From NCBI GenBank assembly GCA_035274425.1, contig DATEOC010000022.1, positions 1-64,000 on the forward strand: a stretch of 64,000 bases of DNA, written 5' to 3'. The notes beneath the pieces were generated by a model that was not told the DNA's origin, made no database searches, and worked only from the letters and a program-made list of their open reading frames with translations. The position numbers and the translations under genes were made by a program. The first letter of the stretch is position 1. The number at the start of each line of letters is the position of its first letter. The stretch comes from JADMIH01 sp035274425 (GTDB taxonomy: Bacteria; Chloroflexota; Chloroflexia; QHBQ01; JADMIH01). This document shows positions 59,325 to 64,000 of the stretch, in pieces.

Positions 59325-59387
59325 GTTTGAAAAAGCACAAAATGAAGGGTTGGCGTAGCCAACCCTTCATTTTGTGCTTTTTCAAAC
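59325..59387. terminator. Bidirectional terminator with 30-bp perfect stem
   Basis: 59325-59354 and 59358-59387 are fully complementary around a GTA loop. The stem has A-tract/T-tract flanks. It separates the membrane protein (+) from the rhodanese (-). It is the longest perfect stem in the window. Confidence 0.92.
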
Positions 59388-59443
59388 TCCACAATCTGGG
59401 ATGTATCATACTGCTCGCGATTCAGGCGGCAACTGAGCGGCCT

Positions 59444-59800
59444 CTAGTGTGACTCGATAATCCCAGGGGGTGTGATAGGGAGCTTCTCCTGCTTCCACTC
59501 CAGCATACCCCCGCTCATGTTGGCCGCGTCAATACCGGCCTGGCGGAGCATCGCTGCTGCGTAATTGCTGCGGTTGCCACTCCGGCAGACGCATATCAGC
59601 TTCCTGGCAGGGTCAAGCTCGCGCCAGCGCGTGGGTAGCTGGCCCAGGGGTATCCATTGCACCCCCTCGATGTGCCCCAGGTCCCATTCGCTCTCCTCCC
59701 TCACATCAACAAGGTCCGCATCACCCCGCTCCCACTCCTCCTGGGCGGTCCTGGGATCAATCTGTGGAACGTCAGCGAATGGGTTGCGGTTGAAATTCAT
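59444..59800 (-). CDS. Rhodanese-like domain protein
   Basis: 118 residues from ATG 59800 with AAGGA upstream. A single rhodanese domain: ADLVDVREESEWDLGHIEGV and the active-site loop ICVCRSGNRSNYAAAML, with the catalytic Cys in CRSGNR. It ends with GGMLEWKQEKLPI. It transfers or carries sulfane sulfur in the cytosol. It is a single-domain type of normal length. The partner is unknown. Confidence 0.93.
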   Translation of the reverse strand: MNFNRNPFADVPQIDPRTAQEEWERGDADLVDVREESEWDLGHIEGVQWIPLGQLPTRWRELDPARKLICVCRSGNRSNYAAAMLRQAGIDAANMSGGMLEWKQEKLPITPPGIIESH

Positions 59801-59816
59801 AGTTGTTCCTTTTCGA

Positions 59817-59936
59817 TGAAAAACGTGAAACGTGATGCATGATACCTGAGAGCATTGCGTATTTCGTACAGCATAACCCCATAAAACCTTTGTGTTCTTT
59901 GTGTCTTTGTGTTCTTTGTGATTGGTCTATCACGTT
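59817..59936. repeat. Spacer with cgtgaaa heptamers and ctttgtgt repeats
   Basis: aaaacgtgaaacgtgatgc (from 59817) and a later reverse-type run tatcacgtttcac (about 59928-59940) are 7-nt units like those at 4066. Between them is a run of ctttgtgt units (59886-59921), related to the 12117 palindrome. No gene. Confidence 0.65.
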
Positions 59937-61373
59937 TCACTTCGTCAGCAACTCTACTGCCTTCAACACGTGCGGGTCCGTCTTCAGTGTGTACTGCGTC
60001 CAATCGACCTCTATGGTTACGTCCGGTATGACCCCTCGGCCTTCCAGGTTGGTGCCGTCGGGGAGCTTGAACCCCTCCTGCGCGACCCACAGCCGCGACC
60101 CATCGGAGAAGTTGTACGAATAGATGGTCTCAGTGTTCCCCGCCGTTTTGGTGCCGACCACTTTGGCCCGGCCACTTACCTGGAGAGCAGCAGGGAGTAC
60201 TTCAGCATAGCTCTGGCTATTCCCATCGACCAGCACTACCATGGGCACATTCTTTAGCTTGTCGTAGAGGTTGCCTCTATCTATCTCCATCGGATAGTCG
60301 CTCTCCTGCGAATAAAAGTGCCCCACGTCGCCCGCGACCAACTGCCCCAGGATGCCGGTCAGCACGGGACGCCAGCCCCCTTCGTTTGCTCGCAAGTCCA
60401 TTACCAACCCCTTCAAGGACGGCCCTTGCAGAAGCTCACCCAGGCGCTCCTCCACCTGCTCTGTCATATCGTCCGCCCACAAGCTCGGCACCAGCAGATA
60501 GCCTATGCTACCGTCCACCTCCAGCCGGGAGCTGGAGGCCGTTATCTTCCCGGTCACGGCGCGGCGAGTAATAGTTACCTCCCGCTGCTCCTCCCCAGGC
60601 GACTTCACGGTAAGGCGCACGTCCGTCCCCGCGGGGCCTCGAATCGGGCTGACGTCGCCGTCGTTTCCTATCTTCTTGCCATCTATCGCGAGGATGCGGT
60701 CGCGCCTCTGTAGGCCCGCCTCCTCGGCAGGACTGTCCGGGAATACGAGCAGCACCAGCGCCGAGCTACTTTCATACTTGCTCAGTATTCCGATACCTGC
60801 ATAGCTCGCATCTCCCCGGTTGAGGTCATCTTCGTCCTTCGCTTCTTCCGGGGAGAGATAGCGCGAGTGGTCGTCGTTGAGCAGGCCCACCATCTCGCTC
60901 ATCACCGTGTAGAACTCAGCCGCGCTCCCCACTTTGTTGATGCGCTCTTCGTACTCATCATGCGTCTTATTCCAATCCACACCCCGGAAATCGGCGTACA
61001 GATAATGGTCATTTACCGTGCCCCATACCTCCTCGAACAGTTCATTGCGTTCCGCCGGCGACATGAGTGTGGCGGTGGGCGAGGCAGTTTCGCTCGTGAC
61101 GCTCGTGGATTGCGCGGTAGCTACCTTCGTCACGCCTGGCGTTGCTGTAACAAGAGGCGTCGCCTGAGTAGACGCGGTTGGCTGGATTTCTATTGTCGGG
61201 CTGGAGGCCACCGTGGGAAGAGTTGGAGTCTGGCCCGCGATTGGCGTGGCGGTGCCATTGGGAATCCCTGCCGTGTCACATGCTACGAGCAGAGCTATCA
61301 TGCATGAAAGCAGTGCGGCCCATAGAATATTCCGGGGCAAATGGGAAGGTAGCTTTTCTTGCAGACGGTTCAA
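59937..61373 (-). CDS. S41 family C-terminal processing peptidase (lipoprotein)
   Basis: 478 residues. The signal peptide ends with LLVACD (lipobox). A Thr/Pro linker is followed by the N-terminal tri-helical region (AERNELFEEVWGTVNDHYLYA), a PDZ domain (about 195-275, GIGILSKYESSSALVLLVF) and the S41 core. In the core, LVMDLRANEGG matches the D-L-R-x-N-x-G-G motif and VVLVDGNSQSYAEVLPAAL carries the candidate catalytic Ser. AKVVGTKTAGNTETI follows. It cleaves C-terminal regions of envelope proteins. The lysine partner is not at the exact canonical spacing I expect. Confidence 0.88.
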   Translation of the reverse strand: MNRLQEKLPSHLPRNILWAALLSCMIALLVACDTAGIPNGTATPIAGQTPTLPTVASSPTIEIQPTASTQATPLVTATPGVTKVATAQSTSVTSETASPTATLMSPAERNELFEEVWGTVNDHYLYADFRGVDWNKTHDEYEERINKVGSAAEFYTVMSEMVGLLNDDHSRYLSPEEAKDEDDLNRGDASYAGIGILSKYESSSALVLLVFPDSPAEEAGLQRRDRILAIDGKKIGNDGDVSPIRGPAGTDVRLTVKSPGEEQREVTITRRAVTGKITASSSRLEVDGSIGYLLVPSLWADDMTEQVEERLGELLQGPSLKGLVMDLRANEGGWRPVLTGILGQLVAGDVGHFYSQESDYPMEIDRGNLYDKLKNVPMVVLVDGNSQSYAEVLPAALQVSGRAKVVGTKTAGNTETIYSYNFSDGSRLWVAQEGFKLPDGTNLEGRGVIPDVTIEVDWTQYTLKTDPHVLKAVELLTK

Positions 61374-61395
61374 TATTTATTCCTGAGTCAGCTTA

Positions 61396-62697
61396 TCACC
61401 TGGGTGGCGCGGTCCACTGTGGCTGGTAGTCATCCCCCTGCCCCTGCGAGAGGACCCTGACCCCCGACCCATCCTCCCCCGCCACCACTATCTTATGCCC
61501 CGCCCCGCCTTGCACTACACTTGCCCATGTTACCATCTTGCCGTCAGGCGACCATGCGGGCTGGTAATCGTCATCGGAGTTGAGGGTCAAGTTGGCCGGT
61601 TGCCCACCCGCCGTGGGCACTGTAAAAATGTCGCTCCCAACGACAGCGCTGGCGCCGCCTGAGGGTGTGGTCATTAAAGGCATCGAGACAAAATAGTATA
61701 GCAGCTTGTCACCTGCCGGGTTGAACTGCGGGCTTGACCCACGCACGCCGTCGGCCAGCTTGCGTGGGGAGGAGCCGTCCGCGTTCATTATCATGATGTC
61801 GCTGAAGCGGTCGCTCAGGTTATCCAGGTAGAGGATGTACTTGCCGTCGGGCGACCATGTGGGCTTGCTGATGTCCTTCCCCCCGGTCGTAATCTGCTTG
61901 GGAGTGCCACCTTCAAGGCCCACCGTGTATAGCTCCTTTGGCTCACCCATGTCCACCTTCCCCCCTCCGACGTACGTGATGCTCTTGCCGTCGGGCGACC
62001 ATGAGGGCTGTATCGCCACGGCCTGGCCGGAGGAGATGCGGCGCTTGTTGTTGCCGTCGCGGTCCATGACGTACACCTGGAAGTTCCCCCCTTCCTTCTT
62101 CGATTGGAATGCTATCAACGAGCCATCGGGCGACCACGCCGGTAGCGCGCTGTCGGCCTTCTTATCGGTGCCGTCAACCATCATGTCTGACGTGAGCGCT
62201 GCTACCTCGCCCCCCTTGTTGTCGGTGCCTACTGTTATGCGTGCGATGGTAGAGATACCTTCCTGGGAGATTTGAGCGACGATATACCGCCCATCCGGCG
62301 ACCATGAGGTGAGGCCCTCTATGAAGATGCCGTTGGTCACGCGCTCCTGGCGACTCCCGTCAGGATCGACGACATATACATCTCTCGTCCCGTCCGCGTT
62401 GCCACGCAGGAAGCTGATGCGCCCCAGGGGTGACGCCGGGCCGGGCGTCGGGGTTACAGGGTTGATGTTGTCATTGGGGCGAAACCACAAGAGCGCCGCC
62501 AGGATCACCAGCACAACTAGCAAGATACCCGCGCCGCCGGTCAGCAGCCAGTTAGGGCCGCCCCTGGCGTTTCGAGAAGGCTGCTGTACCCGCGTCGATC
62601 TGGTAGCTCGCGCATTCACAACCTGGTTGCTACCTGTGACCCCCACGTCTGCTACGCCCCGTTTCGCAGCTGACCTCTTCCGCGTCTTAGCAGGCAT
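61396..62697 (-). CDS. Membrane-anchored TolB-like PD40 beta-propeller protein
   Basis: 433 residues. A basic N-terminus (PAKTRKRSAAKRG) is followed by one membrane helix (WLLTGGAGILLVVLVILAALLWF, about residues 49-71) and a Pro linker. The rest is a beta-propeller with about six PD40 blades. Each carries W-S-P-D-G-(K/R/S)-x-I (SWSPDGRYIVAQ, AWSPDGSLIAFQ, SWSPDGKSITYV, TWSPDGKYILYL, AWSPDGKMVTWA). The propeller is outside the cell. It may serve as a protein-interaction surface. A strong Shine-Dalgarno is lacking. It is on the same strand as the S41 peptidase, 22 nt before it. Confidence 0.88.
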   Translation of the reverse strand: MPAKTRKRSAAKRGVADVGVTGSNQVVNARATRSTRVQQPSRNARGGPNWLLTGGAGILLVVLVILAALLWFRPNDNINPVTPTPGPASPLGRISFLRGNADGTRDVYVVDPDGSRQERVTNGIFIEGLTSWSPDGRYIVAQISQEGISTIARITVGTDNKGGEVAALTSDMMVDGTDKKADSALPAWSPDGSLIAFQSKKEGGNFQVYVMDRDGNNKRRISSGQAVAIQPSWSPDGKSITYVGGGKVDMGEPKELYTVGLEGGTPKQITTGGKDISKPTWSPDGKYILYLDNLSDRFSDIMIMNADGSSPRKLADGVRGSSPQFNPAGDKLLYYFVSMPLMTTPSGGASAVVGSDIFTVPTAGGQPANLTLNSDDDYQPAWSPDGKMVTWASVVQGGAGHKIVVAGEDGSGVRVLSQGQGDDYQPQWTAPPR

Positions 62698-62804
62698 ATA
62701 TCTCGCTCACGTATTCTCGCATCTTTTATCCTCTGCCAGTAATTAGTCCCGAAATATTATACCGCACCGAGCGTGCCTGTATCATACTCGCTTCCTGATA
62801 AAAG

Positions 62805-62853
62805 CTCCTCTAACCAAAATCAGCGCCTGGGGCGCTGATTTTGGTTAGAGGAG
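62805..62853 (-). terminator. Terminator with 23-bp perfect stem
   Basis: ctcctctaaccaaaatcagc (62805 on) pairs fully with its complement (62831-62853) around a TGG loop. It lies just after the response-regulator gene on the minus strand and before the PD40 gene. Confidence 0.85.
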
Positions 62854-62866
62854 AAAAGCTAGCAGG

Positions 62867-63598
62867 TCACTCCGCATACATGTTGACTAACTCGCTGAGC
62901 TGGTCAATATCGAACGGCTTGGTTATGACCGCCTTTGCGCCCGTCTCTAGCTGGGTACGCCTGGCGTCATAGATGGCGGTTATGATGATTACCGGGATCT
63001 CGGCCCATTCGGAGTGGGACTTCAGGACGGTGATAAATTCCCAACCATCCATGATCGGCATCATGAGGTCGAGCAGTATCAGCTGCGGGCGGCGCTCTTT
63101 CAGCAAGGCCAGCGCCTCGCGTCCGTTGGACGCCTTGCGCGCGACGTGCCCATCAGACTCGATCACGTCTGCTATCAGGTCGCATAGATAGGCCTCGTCT
63201 TCAACGACGAGCACGTCCTTCTCTTCCACCTTGCCTCGTTGTGACACGACCCCGTGAGGCGCGCCGTCAGGAGCCTGGAGTGGTTTCCACCACATCCCGC
63301 TCTTGTGCTCTCCCGACGCGTAGACGCGGCCCTCGCTGATTACTCCCGCTTCGTGGACTCCCGAATCGATGAGTAACAGTCCCGCCCCCACTTGTATTGG
63401 GTCAAAATCCTCTCTTATGTTGTGAGCCAAAGTGCTGCCCCGCCCCGAACTGATATACGAAAATATTCTCAAGAGGTCGCGTTCTGCTAATCGTACATCT
63501 ACTGCATATTCCGTGCCAGTGTCCACTAAAATAGCCGGGTTGGCAGTAGTTTCTAGACTTGTGGTCTCCTGAAGAGCGATTACCCCGGCATCGATCAC
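62867..63598 (-). CDS. Response regulator with extra N-terminal domain
   Basis: 243 residues with a GTG start at 63598 that overlaps the folB stop by 4 nt (GTGA). The C-terminal 120 residues are a CheY-like receiver: DVLVVEDEAYLCDLIADVIE, phospho-acceptor Asp in LILLDLMMPIMDGWEF, Thr in VIIITAIYDARR, Lys in AVITKPFDIDQL. The N-terminal 120 residues (AILVDTGTEYAVDVRLAERD, GAGLLLIDSGVHEAGVISEGRVY) have no family I recognise and may be a ligand-binding or partner-binding part. No output domain follows the receiver, so the output, if any, would be the N-terminal part. Confidence 0.8.
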   Translation of the reverse strand: MIDAGVIALQETTSLETTANPAILVDTGTEYAVDVRLAERDLLRIFSYISSGRGSTLAHNIREDFDPIQVGAGLLLIDSGVHEAGVISEGRVYASGEHKSGMWWKPLQAPDGAPHGVVSQRGKVEEKDVLVVEDEAYLCDLIADVIESDGHVARKASNGREALALLKERRPQLILLDLMMPIMDGWEFITVLKSHSEWAEIPVIIITAIYDARRTQLETGAKAVITKPFDIDQLSELVNMYAE

Positions 63599-63993
63599 CC
63601 ATCTTTATTCGCCAGCCACACCCTGTCACGCTCGATTGTGACCGAGGCCTGGCCGCTTGTGCTTCCCTTCAACGGTGGGTTCAGCTTCGTAACTCGCAGC
63701 CGCGCGCGCTCGATTCGGGTGTCGTGCCTCAGGATTTTCAGCATAATTCGTGCCCCTAAGTGCTCCAGGAGTCCGCTCGGCTCATCCTCCACTTCCCCCC
63801 GTACCAGCTTATACAGGGCGGCGTAGCTCACCGTGTCGGCCACCTCGTCGGTGATCCCTGCCTTGGAGAGGTCGAGAAAGACAGTCAGGTCCACCCCGAA
63901 CCTCTGCCCCAGCGCCGTCTCTTCCGGGTTTACCCCGTGCCTCCCGAAAAAGACCATGCCCGACAGCGTTATCTCGTCACCACCGTTGCCCAT
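63595..63993 (-). CDS. folB: Dihydroneopterin aldolase
   Basis: 132 residues. EITLSGMVFFGRHGVNPEETALGQRF contains the start motif L-x-G-(M/L)-x-x-x-(G/Y)-x-x-G. Glu of ALGQRF-neighbouring PEE and the tail Lys region (RLRVTKLNPPLKG) match the pterin-binding site. The enzyme cleaves dihydroneopterin to 6-hydroxymethyl-dihydropterin in folate synthesis, as a homo-octamer. The gene is complete, with its ATG 7 nt from the window edge. It is coupled to the following response regulator (GTGA overlap), an odd pairing. Confidence 0.93.
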   Translation of the reverse strand: MGNGGDEITLSGMVFFGRHGVNPEETALGQRFGVDLTVFLDLSKAGITDEVADTVSYAALYKLVRGEVEDEPSGLLEHLGARIMLKILRHDTRIERARLRVTKLNPPLKGSTSGQASVTIERDRVWLANKDG

Positions 63994-64000
63994 GTGCCGA

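Overview
No rRNA or other phylogenetic marker lies in this window. The gene content points to a Chloroflexota (green non-sulfur lineage) chromosome: lipoproteins with long Thr/Pro/Ala linkers, a fused MFS/spermidine-synthase protein, a membrane-anchored PD40 propeller, sortase, S41 and HtrA proteases, an auracyanin-like cupredoxin, YyaL-type thioredoxin protein, and frequent TTG/GTG starts. The assignment is inference. The DNA is mostly GC-rich with dense genes. Two stretches look more AT-rich and foreign: about 23.4-25.6 kb (an XRE-TIR protein) and 39.4-41.5 kb (orphan membrane gene pieces).

Layout. 0-9 kb: housekeeping genes (MFS/spermidine synthase-like, pgeF, PLP-homeostasis protein, CCA-adding-type nucleotidyltransferase, ROK kinase, DUF309, gamma-carbonic anhydrase). 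9-12 kb: APH-like kinase, then an ECF sigma factor overlapping a membrane protein with two DUF4367-like repeats. 12.3-18.3 kb: a complete BMP-type nucleoside ABC transporter (lipoprotein, double ATPase, two permeases) behind a near-consensus promoter. 18.3-23.4 kb: two tiny proteins, GT2, hexapeptide acyltransferase and a large glycosyltransferase/NHL protein. 23.5-27.5 kb: XRE-TIR protein and a NarL/DegS-type two-component system. 27.6-36.6 kb: sortase, MogA/MoaB, CdsA, PlsC, two TldD/PmbA proteins and an arrestin/Spo0M-like protein. 37-42 kb: a promoter with tandem hairpins, an ABC exporter, and the AT-rich island with a gene split by an in-frame TAG. 42-51 kb: LysE, GNAT, YyaL, dynamin-like GTPase, RmlC-like cupin, glycosidase-like secreted protein, HtrA without PDZ. 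51.4-55.8 kb: a putative RiPP (lanthipeptide-like) operon. 56-64 kb: secreted cupredoxin, helical and HhH lipoproteins, rhodanese, S41 protease, PD40 protein, response regulator and folB.

The most exciting locus is 51372-55818 (minus strand). A 169-residue protein carries an almost perfect (Cys-Ser/Thr-x)n triplet array. It is followed by a protein with HopA1/LanY-like features and by a kinase-LanC fusion. That fusion has a PqqD/RRE-like N-terminus instead of a lyase, and a Cys-Cys-Gly zinc site. I infer a lanthipeptide-type system with an unusual precursor: Cys array near the N-terminus and a long coiled-coil follower.

Intergenic DNA is unusually structured. Many spacers are built from 7-nt periodic repeats of several sequence types that run into each other in register. 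Other spacers hold at least three families of palindromic mobile-type elements. Most convergent gene pairs are separated by stem-loops, several with long perfect stems that should act as bidirectional terminators.
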